DNA of 64,000 nucleotides from Chitinophagaceae bacterium (GCA_016786845.1 JAEUVB010000016.1:1-64000), one strand, 5' to 3'. Numbered from the stretch's first letter, positions 1 through 9,910 are shown. Translations and numbers: made by a program. The notes: a model not told the origin generated them from the letters alone.

Positions 1-3000
1 ACAATAGGTTCTGTAATTGTGAAACTTGTTGTCGCTGTACACAGATTTGCATCTGTAACAGTTACCGTATAGGTTCCTGCACAAAGTGCAGTGATCGCAC
101 CTGTTGATGCATTGATCACACCAGGTGCTGTAATTGAATAAGTATAAGCTGTGGTTCCGCCCGCTGCTGTGGCTTGAGCTGTACCATCGCATACACCATT
201 ACATGTCGCATTCGTCAACACATTCGCTGATACACTCAGTACTACAGGTTCGGTTACATTAATGGTCGTTGTGGCCGTACAGTTATTTGCATCCGTTGCG
301 GTAATCGTATAGCTACCTGCACACAAACCACTGATCGCACCCGTATTCACATCGATGATACCCGGAGCAGTGATCGCATAAGTATAAGGTCCTGTTCCGT
401 TATTCGCAGTTGCCTGACCGGTACCGTCACAGTTGCCATTACAACTTGCATTCGCAATCACGTTCGCAGTTACCGTTAATAAAGTTGGTTCTGTTACATT
501 GATCGTTGTTGTTGCTGTACACAGATTAGCATCTGTAACCGTGATCGTATAGTTGCCTGCACACAAGCTGCTCATCGCACCCGTACCGGCATTGATTACA
601 CCCGGTGCGGTGATTGAGAAAGTATATGGAATTGATCCTCCGTTTGCACTGGCTGATCCTGTTCCGTCGCAGTTACCAAAGCAACTTGCATTCGTCAATA
701 CGTTTGCACTCACATTGATCTGACCGGGTTCCGTTACCGTAAACGATATCGTACCCACACATGAGTTGGCATCCGTTACCGTGATTGTATATGTACCATC
801 ACACAATGTGGTGATCGCTCCTGTATTTACATCGATGACACCCGGTGCTGTAATTACATACGTGTATGGTGCCGTTCCGCCGATGGCTCCTGCTTGTGCA
901 GTTCCGTCGCATTGACCAAAACAACTTGGATTGACGATAGCACTCACTGAAGCTGTTGGGCCACTCGGATTGGAAAGATTAATCGTTGTTGTCGCATTAC
1001 AGTTGTTAGCATCGGTAATGGTAATCGTATAAGTAGTACCGGCACATAAGTTAGAAGCCGCACCTGTATTTGGATCGATTGTACCACCCGGTGCAATACT
1101 ATAAGTGTAAGCTAATGTGCCACCTGCGCCACTCGCTTGAGCAGTTCCGTCACAACCGGGAGTACATGTTGGTAAGGTTCCTGCTACCACATTCGCGGTT
1201 AAAACAAGCGGCTGAGTTACATTAATTGTTGTTGTTGCCGTACACAGATTTGCATCAGTTACGGTAATGGTATAAGATCCTGAACAAAGACCGGTGATCG
1301 CACCTGTTGATGCATTGATTACACCAGGTGCTGTAATTGAATAAGTATAAGCTGTAGTTCCGCCCGCTGCTGTGGCTTGAGCTGTACCATCGCATACGCC
1401 ATTGCAACTTGCATTCGTCAGTACGTTGGCGTTCACACTTAAAACCACCGGTTGGGTAACATTGATTACAGTCGTTGCTGTACAAAGTCCTGCATCCGTT
1501 GCGGTTATCGTATAACTACCTGCACACAGACCACTGATTGCACCCGTGTTGACATTGATCACACCAGGGGCAGTGATCGCATAAGTATAAGGTCCGGATC
1601 CGTTATTCGCAGTTGCCTGACCGGTACCATCACAGTTGCCATTACAACTTGCATTCGCAATCACGTTCGCAGTTACGGTTAATAAAGTCGGTTCTGTTAC
1701 ATTAATTGTCGTTGTCGCTGTACACAAATTAGCATCTGTAACCGTGATCGTATAGTTGCCTGCACACAAGCCGCTCATCGCACCCGTACCGGCATTGATT
1801 ACTCCCGGTGCTGTAATCGAATAAGTATAGGCTGTTGTACCACCTGCAGCACTTGCTGTACCTGTACCGTTACATAAACCAAAACAGGAAACATTGGCGG
1901 TCACATTGGCGTTTACAGTTAAAAGTGTTGGTTGCGTGACAGTGAAAGAGACTGTACCTACACAACTATTAGCATCCGTCACAGTGACAGTATAAGTGCC
2001 ATCACATAAATCTTCAATCTCACCTAATAATGGATCAATTGTACCCGGCGCAGTAATTGAATAAGAATATGGCGGCGTTCCACCTACAGCTGTAGCTTCT
2101 GCCTCACCATCACATAATCCAAAGCAGGTTGGATTTTGGATAGACCCGGGAATAATACTTGCAGTTGGTCCACTAGGATTGGAAAGCGTAATATTTGTCG
2201 TTGCTGTACATGAATTAGCATCGGTAATTGTAATGGTGTAGTTGGTACCGGCACACAAGTTTGAAGCCGCTCCGGTATTCGGATCAATTGTTCCACCCGG
2301 TGCTATGCTATAGGTATAGGCAGTTGTTCCACCCGCACCACTTGCTTGTGCAGTTCCGTCACAACCAGGAGTACATGTTGGTAAGGTTCCTGCTACCACA
2401 TTAGCCGTCAAAACAAGCGGTTGAGTTACATTAATTGTTGAGGTCGCTGTACACAAATTCGCATCCGTAACGGTAATCGTATAGTTGCCTGCACACAAGC
2501 CACTGATCGCTCCTGTTGATGCATTGATTACACCAGGGGCAGTAATAGAATAAGTATAGGCTGTGGTTCCACCGGCTGCAGTAGCTTGACCGGTACCGTT
2601 GCACAATCCGTTACATGTTGCATTCGTCAGTACATTCGCACTCACACTCAATACCACCGGTTGGGTAACATTGATCACTGTTGTCGCCGTACAAAGTCCT
2701 GCATCTGTTGCTGTTATCGTATATGATCCAACACACAATCCGCTGATCGCTCCAGTGTTAACATTGATCACACCAGGGGCTGTAATCGCATATGTATATG
2801 GTCCGCTACCACCGGATGCCGCTGATGAACCTGTACCATCGCACAAGCCAAAGCAACTCACATTCGCGGTCACATTCGCATTCACACTCAACAATGTTGG
2901 TTGGGTTACATTAATCGTGGTCGTAGCTGTACACAAATTCGCATCCGTTACCGTAATTGTATATGCTCCCGCACAAAGACCGGTGATCGCACCCGTTGAG

Positions 3001-3690
3001 GCGTTGATCACACCAGGGGCAGTGATAGAATAAGTATACGCAGTTGTTCCGCCCGCTGCCGCTGCCGTTGCGGTTCCATTGCATAAGCCAAAGCAACTTG
3101 CATTCGCGGTCACATTACCATTCACACTCAATACCGCCGGTTGGGTAATTAATATCGTTGTTGTTGCAGTACACAGATTCGCATCCGTTGCCGTTATCGT
3201 ATATGTACCGGCACATAAGTTGGTCGCGGCACCCGTAGACGCATTCAGCGATGGTGTACCAGGACCGGCTATCGCCGTATAGCTATAAGCCGCTGTTCCG
3301 CCGGCTGCTGAGACATTCGCTGCCCCATCACAAAGTCCATTACAACTTACATTGTTCACCAATGATGCACTCGCGGTCAGTACGGCCGGTTGGGTTACAT
3401 TAATTGTTGAGGTCGCTGTACACAGATTCGCATCGGTTACTGTAATCGTATATGGTCCTGCACATAAACCACTGATCGCTCCTGTTGATGCATTGATTAC
3501 ACCCGGGGCAGTAATAGAATAAGTGTAGGTCGTTGAATTCCCGCCTGCAGCAACAGCACTTCCTGTGCCATTACACAATCCGTTACAAGTTGGAATCGTT
3601 GTAACAGAAGCAGCAACAGATAAAACCGTCGGTTGGGTTAAACAAACCTGAGTGGTAATTGAACATAAATTGGCATCTGTAGCGGTTATG
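1..3690 (-). repeat. Tandem array of about 16 SprB-type modules, 240-bp period
   Basis: The conserved GCATC(C/T)GT word, antisense to the TDA of each module, recurs near 50, 290, 530, 770, 1010, 1250, 1490, 1730, 1970, 2220, 2460, 2700, 2940, 3180, 3430 and 3676. The spacing is therefore about 240 bp (80 codons). More diverged modules continue to about 4970. A longer period of about 1.2 kb (five modules) is superimposed: the module containing 1141-1200 matches 2350-2410 almost base for base, and its neighbours match in the same order. Confidence 0.9.
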
Positions 3691-6077
3691 GTATAACACT
3701 GAGCGGTTAGATTCGCAAAATTACCCGTTGTATTCGTTTGAGGTCCTAACGGTGTAATAGTGTAGGTGATCGTTCCGGTACCGCCGGTAGTAGTTGCGGC
3801 TATTGCTCCGGTATTTGCATTAAAGCATAAAATATTGGTTGGAGAAATCCCCGTCCAAGTCAGAGCAGGAGGTTCTGCAATATTAATATTGATGATAGAA
3901 TCCTTACACTGATTTGCTGTACTTGTGATGACCACTTTATAAGTACCTACAGGCAGGTTTTGATAATCACCCGTACCAAACAGCACCGCTGCTCCGCAAG
4001 GTGCATTCGGTGAAGGCGTAATAGCATAGGTAAATGGCGAGGTCCCACCGGTATTTGTAGTATATATTTTACCACTACAACCTCCATTACATAATACATT
4101 GGTCACACTATCCAAAACAATATCAGGGATGGGCGGCAATGCGAGCGTAAAAGTGGCAGTATTGGTACAGCCTAGGACATCGACGGCCAATACCGTATAT
4201 GTGCCCTGACATAAGTTTGCGAATGTACCACCAGCAACTGTCACCGAATCTGAATAGGTGTTCGGTGCTGTAACCAATGGATATTTATAATATTTTTTAG
4301 AGCCTGTACCGCCCGTTGCTATTGGGATAATAGAACCGGAACATGGGTTCGTACATGTTGGATTGATATAAGTTACCGGTAAAGGTGTATTGGTCGTTTT
4401 AATTGTAATAGCGGCCGGGCTTGTAACTGTTTTTGTATTGGTAATGGTACAACCATTCGCATCCGTAACCGTTATAGTATAGGTATTAGCCGGAACTCCG
4501 GTAAATACGTAAGGAGAAGTTACCGGTACCGTTATCGATCCCGGGAATGGATTAATACTAAAGGTATAAGTTGGGGTACCTCCACCGGGGTTTATCGTAA
4601 TGGTCCCATTGGTTCCGCCAAAACACTGTGGATTGGTTGAAGTCGGATTCGGGAAGGAAAGGGCCGAAGGATTTGCGATATTGGCCGTAGCTGTGGCTGT
4701 ACAACCATATGCATCCGAGACCGTAATGGTATAAGATCCGGCTAAGAGACCTGACCATGACCCTGCGGCATAGTTATTCGCCAACGCGGCATTACCCACG
4801 GGTGTACTGGTCAGCGTATAGCCATATGGAGCCGTACCACCCGAAACGGTTGTCACTTTAAAGGTATCCAGCGAAAACTGATTATTACAAGGCGGGTTTT
4901 TCTTGTAGGTCAATACATTCATTGGCAGGTATACCGGATGAGTAATAATGGTATCCGCCTGACAACCATTCAAATCTTTAGCCGTAAATGTATACGTCGA
5001 TCCACCTGTAATATTGGTAAATACATTATAACTTGGAGTTGCGGCTCCAAATAAACCGCTTTGACCCGGACCTACAGCTTTATATTGATATGGAGATGTC
5101 CCATAAACACCGAATACCGTATCCACATATTTCGCTAAGGAGCAATTGAAGCCTGTACGAACTGAATCCTTTAATTTCTGAGGGACCGTGAAGACAATTG
5201 TTGGAGTAATCGAGTCGAAGTTGTTACAAATATCAGTAAATGCAGTAGCAGAAGTAAGGCTCAGTGTATATGTACCGGGTGCCAAGGCTGTTGGAAATGC
5301 AAATAAAACAGTATCTGTATAGTTACTATAGGTCAAACCTAAGTTTGGTGCGGCATTAACACAACCCGGACAGTTCATGGCGGCTATTGTAAATGCCGGA
5401 CTACCGGTAAATTGAAAATCCCCTGCTCCAATCTGTGAACAACGAACAGGCTCTGACAACTTCACTTTCAGTGTATCTACGGCATCACAAATGTTGAAAG
5501 GCAATAAAGAAGCGAGGTATGGTTTTACATTATCCGACAAACTGGCTGTAGTACCTGTAAAGTTGATACTAAATCCGGTTGTTACCGTACCACCTGAAGC
5601 ACGACTAATTCCTAAAATATAGACATTCCCTGCCGTAACCGTAATACTATTTTCAAATAAAACACCCGGCGTACCGCTAATTCCGGTTGCACCGGCACCT
5701 GCCGCATTACACTCTACCAGATTACCGGTACCCAGTGATGAACAACCTGATGTAGATATATCCCAAAGTGCCCAATCCAAATCTGAAGCTGCATCATTTG
5801 CAGTGATGGAGAAATTTAAAATACCTGTTTGGGTACATTTAAAACGGTAATACATCCAGTTTTGAGCGTAAGAAAACGTACCACTGGAACTCGCACAGGT
5901 GCCCACCGGATTTCCTGTCGCATTTTGATAGGAATACGGATTATTAATGGTTCCTGTACCACATATAATACGCGCGCCGCAAGGACTTTCCTCGCACTGA
6001 CCTGTGGCCAAAAGCTGAGCTTTGGATTGAAACACAAAACCTGCAATAAGAAGTAACGCGGTAAGAATTCTTTTCAT
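1..6077 (-). CDS. Giant secreted SprB-repeat adhesin-like protein (partial, 3' end outside window)
   Basis: The frame is open without a stop from the ATG at 6077 to the left edge, giving at least 2025 codons; the C-terminus is missing. The N-terminus is a clear signal peptide (MKRILTALLLIAGFVFQSKA, then Q). Residues about 25-810 are divergent extracellular domains. From about residue 800 onward the protein is a tandem array of modules of about 80 residues. Each module has the pattern C-x-G-x-CDGTA, a GGT-Y-Y-I strand, then LCAGTYTVTVTDAN-C-TATT and a terminal TQP or TEP. This is the SprB repeat pattern known from gliding-motility adhesins and other T9SS cargo of Bacteroidota. A role as a cell-surface adhesin is inferred; the sorting domain would lie beyond the window. 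Several antisense open frames across the array are artefacts of the repeat. Confidence 0.9.
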   Translation of the reverse strand, partial: MKRILTALLLIAGFVFQSKAQLLATGQCEESPCGARIICGTGTINNPYSYQNATGNPVGTCASSSGTFSYAQNWMYYRFKCTQTGILNFSITANDAASDLDWALWDISTSGCSSLGTGNLVECNAAGAGATGISGTPGVLFENSITVTAGNVYILGISRASGGTVTTGFSINFTGTTASLSDNVKPYLASLLPFNICDAVDTLKVKLSEPVRCSQIGAGDFQFTGSPAFTIAAMNCPGCVNAAPNLGLTYSNYTDTVLFAFPTALAPGTYTLSLTSATAFTDICNNFDSITPTIVFTVPQKLKDSVRTGFNCSLAKYVDTVFGVYGTSPYQYKAVGPGQSGLFGAATPSYNVFTNITGGSTYTFTAKDLNGCQADTIITHPVYLPMNVLTYKKNPPCNNQFSLDTFKVTTVSGGTAPYGYTLTSTPVGNAALANNYAAGSWSGLLAGSYTITVSDAYGCTATATANIANPSALSFPNPTSTNPQCFGGTNGTITINPGGGTPTYTFSINPFPGSITVPVTSPYVFTGVPANTYTITVTDANGCTITNTKTVTSPAAITIKTTNTPLPVTYINPTCTNPCSGSIIPIATGGTGSKKYYKYPLVTAPNTYSDSVTVAGGTFANLCQGTYTVLAVDVLGCTNTATFTLALPPIPDIVLDSVTNVLCNGGCSGKIYTTNTGGTSPFTYAITPSPNAPCGAAVLFGTGDYQNLPVGTYKVVITSTANQCKDSIININIAEPPALTWTGISPTNILCFNANTGAIAATTTGGTGTITYTITPLGPQTNTTGNFANLTAQCYTITATDANLCSITTQVCLTQPTVLSVAASVTTIPTCNGLCNGTGSAVAAGGNSTTYTYSITAPGVINASTGAISGLCAGPYTITVTDANLCTATSTINVTQPAVLTASASLVNNVSCNGLCDGAANVSAAGGTAAYSYTAIAGPGTPSLNASTGAATNLCAGTYTITATDANLCTATTTILITQPAVLSVNGNVTANASCFGLCNGTATAAAAGGTTAYTYSITAPGVINASTGAITGLCAGAYTITVTDANLCTATTTINVTQPTLLSVNANVTANVSCFGLCDGTGSSAASGGSGPYTYAITAPGVINVNTGAISGLCVGSYTITATDAGLCTATTVINVTQPVVLSVSANVLTNATCNGLCNGTGQATAAGGTTAYTYSITAPGVINASTGAISGLCAGNYTITVTDANLCTATSTINVTQPLVLTANVVAGTLPTCTPGCDGTAQASGAGGTTAYTYSIAPGGTIDPNTGAASNLCAGTNYTITITDANSCTATTNITLSNPSGPTASIIPGSIQNPTCFGLCDGEAEATAVGGTPPYSYSITAPGTIDPLLGEIEDLCDGTYTVTVTDANSCVGTVSFTVTQPTLLTVNANVTANVSCFGLCNGTGTASAAGGTTAYTYSITAPGVINAGTGAMSGLCAGNYTITVTDANLCTATTTINVTEPTLLTVTANVIANASCNGNCDGTGQATANNGSGPYTYAITAPGVINVNTGAISGLCAGSYTITATDAGLCTATTVINVTQPVVLSVNANVLTNASCNGVCDGTAQATAAGGTTAYTYSITAPGVINASTGAITGLCSGSYTITVTDANLCTATTTINVTQPLVLTANVVAGTLPTCTPGCDGTAQASGAGGTLAYTYSIAPGGTIDPNTGAASNLCAGTTYTITITDANNCNATTTINLSNPSGPTASVSAIVNPSCFGQCDGTAQAGAIGGTAPYTYVITAPGVIDVNTGAITTLCDGTYTITVTDANSCVGTISFTVTEPGQINVSANVLTNASCFGNCDGTGSASANGGSIPYTFSITAPGVINAGTGAMSSLCAGNYTITVTDANLCTATTTINVTEPTLLTVTANVIANASCNGNCDGTGQATANNGTGPYTYAITAPGIIDVNTGAISGLCAGSYTITATDANNCTATTTINVTEPVVLSVSANVLTNATCNGVCDGTAQATAAGGTTAYTYSITAPGVINASTGAITALCAGTYTVTVTDANLCTATTSFTITEPI

Positions 6078-6131
6078 ATGAGTGCTTTAATAAACTGTAT
6101 AATAGGTATGATCTGGGTTTAAATCAGTTGG

Positions 6132-6163
6132 CTAAATTAATGTGAAATGCCTTGCCCTACAAA
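6132..6163 (-). promoter_or_regulatory. Candidate promoter of the SprB-repeat gene
   Basis: On the minus strand TTTG (6163-6160) is followed after exactly 20 nt by TAATTTAG (6139-6132), one mismatch from the Bacteroidota -7 consensus TAnnTTTG. It lies 54 nt before the ATG at 6077. Confidence 0.5.
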
Positions 6164-6182
6164 CTCTAAGTGTCATTTTATC

Positions 6183-6953
6183 TCAATATTTTTTTAGAGT
6201 CGTTTTAGATCCGTCAAAAACGGCATAGGTATCGTAGGTCAGCCAGTCTCCCAAATTGATCAAAGTAGCGTGATCATTGAGTTTCATGGAAATGGGAATA
6301 TGCCTGTGGCCAAATATAAAATAATCATAATGTGTATTCCTCAAGGTTTCATTTGCAAACAGAATTTGGTATTCTTCATCCGGTTCTTTCATCTTCAGAT
6401 CGGCATATTTATGTTTGGGACCCATCCTGCTGAACCAATCTGCCAGTTTTATCCCTAAATCCGGATGAAGTTGACGATAAATAAATTGACTGACAGGGTG
6501 ATGTAAAAGCTTCTTCAACCAAAGATATTTTTTTTCAGCAGAAGAAACCCCGTCTCCGTGTCCCAAAAGAAAGCTGGATGACCCAATTTGAAATGCCTGA
6601 AGATCTTTATATACCGGAATATTCATTTCATTTTGAAAATATCCGTGCATCCACAAATCATGGTTACCCGTAAAAACAATGATATTGATACCCTGATCAG
6701 AGAACTGTGCTAATTTACCCAAAAACCGAACATAACCCTTGGGAACCACTCTTTTATACTCCATCCACGCATCGAACAGATCACCTAATAAAAAAATGTA
6801 TTGCGCATCCGGGCTGATGTCGTCCAACCAAGTACAGACCCGCTTTTCACGAAGTCGGCTGTCCTCATCATTGGGAATTCCAAAATGAAAATCAGACGCG
6901 AAATACGCTTTTTTGCCATCGGCCAGAATGAGCTTGTGTGTTGGAAAAGGCAT
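6183..6953 (-). CDS. lpxH: UDP-2,3-diacylglucosamine diphosphatase (LpxH-like)
   Basis: A calcineurin-like metallophosphoesterase of 256 residues. All metal-binding blocks are visible in order: D-x-H in SDFHFG (about 20-25), GDLFDAW (57-63), GNHD (96-99), HGDG (132-135) and GHRH (about 215). The family cleaves UDP-2,3-diacylglucosamine to lipid X and UMP in lipid A synthesis at the inner face of the cytoplasmic membrane. Bacteroidota use LpxH or a close relative, and length and motif order fit; substrate is inferred from family. A TATCTTTA element (6968-6961) lies 7 nt before the ATG, so the mRNA may be almost leaderless. The gene is separated from the carboxypeptidase-regulatory-like gene upstream by 37 nt. 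Confidence 0.82.
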   Translation of the reverse strand: MPFPTHKLILADGKKAYFASDFHFGIPNDEDSRLREKRVCTWLDDISPDAQYIFLLGDLFDAWMEYKRVVPKGYVRFLGKLAQFSDQGINIIVFTGNHDLWMHGYFQNEMNIPVYKDLQAFQIGSSSFLLGHGDGVSSAEKKYLWLKKLLHHPVSQFIYRQLHPDLGIKLADWFSRMGPKHKYADLKMKEPDEEYQILFANETLRNTHYDYFIFGHRHIPISMKLNDHATLINLGDWLTYDTYAVFDGSKTTLKKY

Positions 6954-6990
6954 GAAGGCGTAAAGATAGGAAAATCCATCAGATGAAGGA

Positions 6991-7713
6991 CTATTGCTGC
7001 TTTTTCATACTCCCTTTTTCATCAGGATTTGCCTTTAAAAAATCCTGATAATTGTATTTAATCCACATTTTGATCTCCAAATCCGAAGCAGTTCGGGCAT
7101 AATCGAGATCCATCGGATATTTTTTCATGAATTCATTACAGGTTTCTTCATTCACTTTGGTCAGTGACATCACGATTTCAGGGTTATAACGTGTATCGAT
7201 AAATTTCTGTTGTTCTATATCCACAATCTGATCCTGAAACTTTCGTAATCTTTTATACTTCTTCGAAAATTTCTGATAAACGGACGTAATGGGCGTCATG
7301 ACCGATTTCTGCTGCTCATATTCAAAGGCGTCTTTATAAATATCTGCCCTTCTGGCCGAATCGAGTTGGTATTGAGTAGGCCCTTTTCGAATGGTTACAT
7401 CCTTTAATTGTACCGGCTTGAGTGACATTTTGATTTCTTTGGAGCCTTGTTGATCTTCCAACTGGAATATGATGACCTTATTTTTATATCCCACATGGGT
7501 GAATAAGATGCGGTCTCCGGGCGAGGCCACTATGGCAAAATTTCCCCGATTATCACTGAATACCCCCTTATGTGTGCTCATATTCTCAATACTTACCGGC
7601 GATAATGGGCGCGAGGAAGATGAATCGGAAACACGACCGGTCAGGACCAATTGAGCATTTACGGATACCGCAGAGACAAAGGAAAATAAGATAAGCAAGA
7701 AAAATTTGCGCAC
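6991..7713 (-). CDS. Secreted carboxypeptidase-regulatory-like domain protein
   Basis: A protein of 240 residues with a signal peptide (hydrophobic core at 4-20, cleavage after VNA-Q). It is followed by a CarboxypepD_reg-like beta-sandwich (about 22-110): LTGRVSDSSSSRPL, then a G-V-FSDNRGNFAI turn and a FTHVGYK strand. This fold is the usual N-terminal plug-preceding domain of Bacteroidota TonB receptors, but here it stands with only a charged helical C-terminal half rich in Lys, Glu and Tyr. The start is a GTG: a perfect -7 element sits 4 nt before it and no better start precedes the signal peptide. The function is unknown; a periplasmic or envelope location is inferred. Confidence 0.75.
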   Translation of the reverse strand: MRKFFLLILFSFVSAVSVNAQLVLTGRVSDSSSSRPLSPVSIENMSTHKGVFSDNRGNFAIVASPGDRILFTHVGYKNKVIIFQLEDQQGSKEIKMSLKPVQLKDVTIRKGPTQYQLDSARRADIYKDAFEYEQQKSVMTPITSVYQKFSKKYKRLRKFQDQIVDIEQQKFIDTRYNPEIVMSLTKVNEETCNEFMKKYPMDLDYARTASDLEIKMWIKYNYQDFLKANPDEKGSMKKQQ

Positions 7714-7717
7714 TCGA

Positions 7718-7725
7718 CAAAGTTA
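7718..7725 (-). promoter_or_regulatory. -7 promoter element before GTG-started gene
   Basis: The minus strand reads TAACTTTG, a perfect TAnnTTTG match, ending 4 nt before the GTG at 7713. Transcription would begin at or next to the start codon. Confidence 0.6.
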
Positions 7726-7769
7726 ATGGCCCTTGGTGGAGTGTTTGCCTATAAACTGTTAAAAATCCA

Positions 7770-9053
7770 TCAAATGACAACTAATTCATAGAATCTATCC
7801 GGTTGATAGTAGGTTTGAGCCAAAGCCATGAGTTCATCCGTGGAGACCGATTTATAAATTTTAATATTGGCTTGAAACCTTTCTCCTGTAAAATCATTCA
7901 GGATAAGATTTTTCCAACGTTGGATTATTTGAAAAGAGCCATCCAAATCACCCAGGAGATTGCCGAGCAGGTAGTTTTTCACCAATAATAACTCATCTTC
8001 CGGTATGGCTTCTTCGCGCAGCCTTTTCATTTCGAGGTATATTTCGGCTACGGTAGCCTCACAAACATCTTTTCCCGCTTCGGTGGTAATGAGGTAAGCA
8101 CTTTGAAAGCGATGGTTATACATATAGCTGTGAATTCCATAGGTATAACCTTTCTCTTCTCGGATATTACTCATGAGTCGGGAACCGAAATAGGCCCCAA
8201 ACAGGGTATTGAGGACTATCATGGGAACAAAATCGGGATGCAGTCGATTGGGGAAAGGGCTTGCTAAACGGATAGCTCCTTGAACCCCATCGGCATTATT
8301 AGTCATGCGGTGGTGCTTTTCAGGAGCAGGATGTATCGGTTTTTCAAGCTGTATGTCCGGTTCAGGGTTATTCCACCCCGATTTACCCAATGTTTCATTG
8401 ATCAACCGAAGTTCATTTTCACCAAATGACCCGGCCAAAAAGAGTTTGCATGAGGCCGAATTGTAATGTTTCTTAAGATGGTTGTTTAACGCTCCCTGGG
8501 TAATTTGCTGATAATCTTCAGCGACCAAATATCGACCGTAAGGGTGATCGTAGCCAAATAATAGTTTGTCTATTTGCCTGTTTGCCACAAAATCGCTCTT
8601 TTTCAACTGTACCGACAATCGCTGTAGGGAGTTTTGAATAAAAAGATCAATTTCGTGTTGAGGAAATTGGGTGTCGGTCAGCAATTCAACAACCAGATGA
8701 AGAAGTTGACCGAGATGTTTTGACAGACAACTGATCGTTAGTGAACTCCAGTCACTACCCGCTCCTGCTTTTACTGAGGCCCCGTACTGTTCAAATAACT
8801 CATTGATTTCCAAAGAAGTTTTTTGCGAAGTCCCACTTTTCAATAATGAGGCCGTAGCCTGTGCAATTCCCTTCTGATCTTCGGTATAAATTCCGGCCGG
8901 AAAGACCAATTCGAGTTGGAGTACCGGCTGAATATCGTCGCTGATGTGGTAAAGTGGAATTCCATTATCAAGTATCAGGGTATTGATTGGGGCCAAATGA
9001 TAATTAAAATCAATTGGATGTTGGATGGCGGGAATCTCTTGACGATTGAGCAT
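7770..9053 (-). CDS. M16-family protein lacking the zinc motif (pseudo-peptidase)
   Basis: A 427-residue protein with the two-domain M16 (pitrilysin/processing protease) fold: the N-terminal half carries the core helices (FPAGIYTED, then LLKSGT), and the C-terminal half retains the substrate-binding REEKGYTYGI segment near residue 300. The catalytic HxxEH motif expected at about residues 62-71 is replaced by GIAQATASLL, so no zinc site can form. Such inactive subunits normally pair with an active M16 subunit, usually encoded next door in Bacteroidota; none is present here. The gene follows the short-chain dehydrogenase by only 5 nt and is probably co-transcribed with it. No signal peptide is visible, which suggests a cytoplasmic location or secretion only with a partner. 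Confidence 0.82.
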   Translation of the reverse strand: MLNRQEIPAIQHPIDFNYHLAPINTLILDNGIPLYHISDDIQPVLQLELVFPAGIYTEDQKGIAQATASLLKSGTSQKTSLEINELFEQYGASVKAGAGSDWSSLTISCLSKHLGQLLHLVVELLTDTQFPQHEIDLFIQNSLQRLSVQLKKSDFVANRQIDKLLFGYDHPYGRYLVAEDYQQITQGALNNHLKKHYNSASCKLFLAGSFGENELRLINETLGKSGWNNPEPDIQLEKPIHPAPEKHHRMTNNADGVQGAIRLASPFPNRLHPDFVPMIVLNTLFGAYFGSRLMSNIREEKGYTYGIHSYMYNHRFQSAYLITTEAGKDVCEATVAEIYLEMKRLREEAIPEDELLLVKNYLLGNLLGDLDGSFQIIQRWKNLILNDFTGERFQANIKIYKSVSTDELMALAQTYYQPDRFYELVVI

Positions 9054-9058
9054 ACTGT

Positions 9059-9883
9059 TTATAGAGGTTTTGGGTTGAGGGGGGAATCCGGTTCTGCGGC
9101 AAAATGGGCATAAACCTTTCGATCGACCATGCCAGGGAAGAATTTATTCATCCAAACGGTCATTTTGCCCTGAAGTGTCATGATCAGACTGCGTTTTCGA
9201 TTTGCGATGGCATCCAGAATCCCTTCTGCACAAGCTTCAGCACTCATGAGTTTAGATTCATCGAGGGGAGTCTCCAATTGGGCCTTTCCTTGTGCGTTAA
9301 GTGCGGTATTGCGAATATTAGAGGCCACGAAACCCGGAGAAATCCACAATACATTGACTCCGGAATGGAGCAATTCTATCCTGAGCGATTCGAGAAAGCC
9401 TTGAAGCGCAAATTTTGATGAGGAATATCCGGTACGGCAAGGAAGACCTTTATATCCTGCGATTGACGAAATTCCGGCAATGCTGCCTTTCTGTATCATG
9501 ATGTGGGGCAAAGCAAATTTGCACATATAGACTGCCCCCCAAAAATTGACATCCATGGATTGACGGAGGACATTCAGATCGGTTTCTATAAATAGTGCCC
9601 TCATGCTGATTCCGGCATTATTGATCAGGATATCGATTTTGCCGAAACGATTCATGGTTGCTTCTACAAAGGCTTTACAATCAGATTCCACAGCCACATC
9701 AGCTTGAAAGGTGAATAAATCCGGTGATGGATATTCAGTTCTGAGTGACTCTATTTTTTTTGAATCTCTTCCGCATAATGCCACTTTGGCTTGTAACTTC
9801 AGCAATTGGACCATCAGGGCTTTTCCGATACCGGAGGTACCGCCGGTGATGATCACCACTCTATCTTGATAGGGATTAGGCAT
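9059..9883 (-). CDS. Short-chain dehydrogenase/reductase
   Basis: A classical SDR of 274 residues. Visible are the Rossmann glycine motif TGGTSGIG (13-20), NNAG (88-91), the catalytic Ser near 139-140, and YSSSK with Tyr153 and Lys157. The GRD sequence after the second beta strand suggests NADP(H) preference. The substrate cannot be deduced; the closest general type is the cytosolic SDR group often annotated as ketoreductase or sorbitol-type dehydrogenase. The C-terminal 40 residues carry a basic hydrophobic stretch (MTLQGKMTVWMNKFFPG) that may be a membrane-peripheral helix. The gene is first in a two-gene unit with the M16-like gene and has its own perfect -7 element 5 nt before the ATG. 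Confidence 0.88.
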   Translation of the reverse strand: MPNPYQDRVVIITGGTSGIGKALMVQLLKLQAKVALCGRDSKKIESLRTEYPSPDLFTFQADVAVESDCKAFVEATMNRFGKIDILINNAGISMRALFIETDLNVLRQSMDVNFWGAVYMCKFALPHIMIQKGSIAGISSIAGYKGLPCRTGYSSSKFALQGFLESLRIELLHSGVNVLWISPGFVASNIRNTALNAQGKAQLETPLDESKLMSAEACAEGILDAIANRKRSLIMTLQGKMTVWMNKFFPGMVDRKVYAHFAAEPDSPLNPKPL

Positions 9884-9888
9884 TCGGG

Positions 9889-9896
9889 CAAAAATA
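9889..9896 (-). promoter_or_regulatory. -7 promoter element of the SDR/M16 unit
   Basis: The minus strand reads TATTTTTG, a perfect TAnnTTTG, 5 nt before the ATG at 9883. It is divergent from the tRNA-Lys promoter less than 20 bp away. Confidence 0.6.
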
Positions 9897-9910
9897 CTTT
9901 ACTAAAATGG

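Noticed and set aside
2599..3033. Plus-strand open frame of 144 codons with its own repeats
   Set aside because: It is antisense to the SprB modules and repeats only because they do; the minus frame has a signal peptide and continuous homologous modules.
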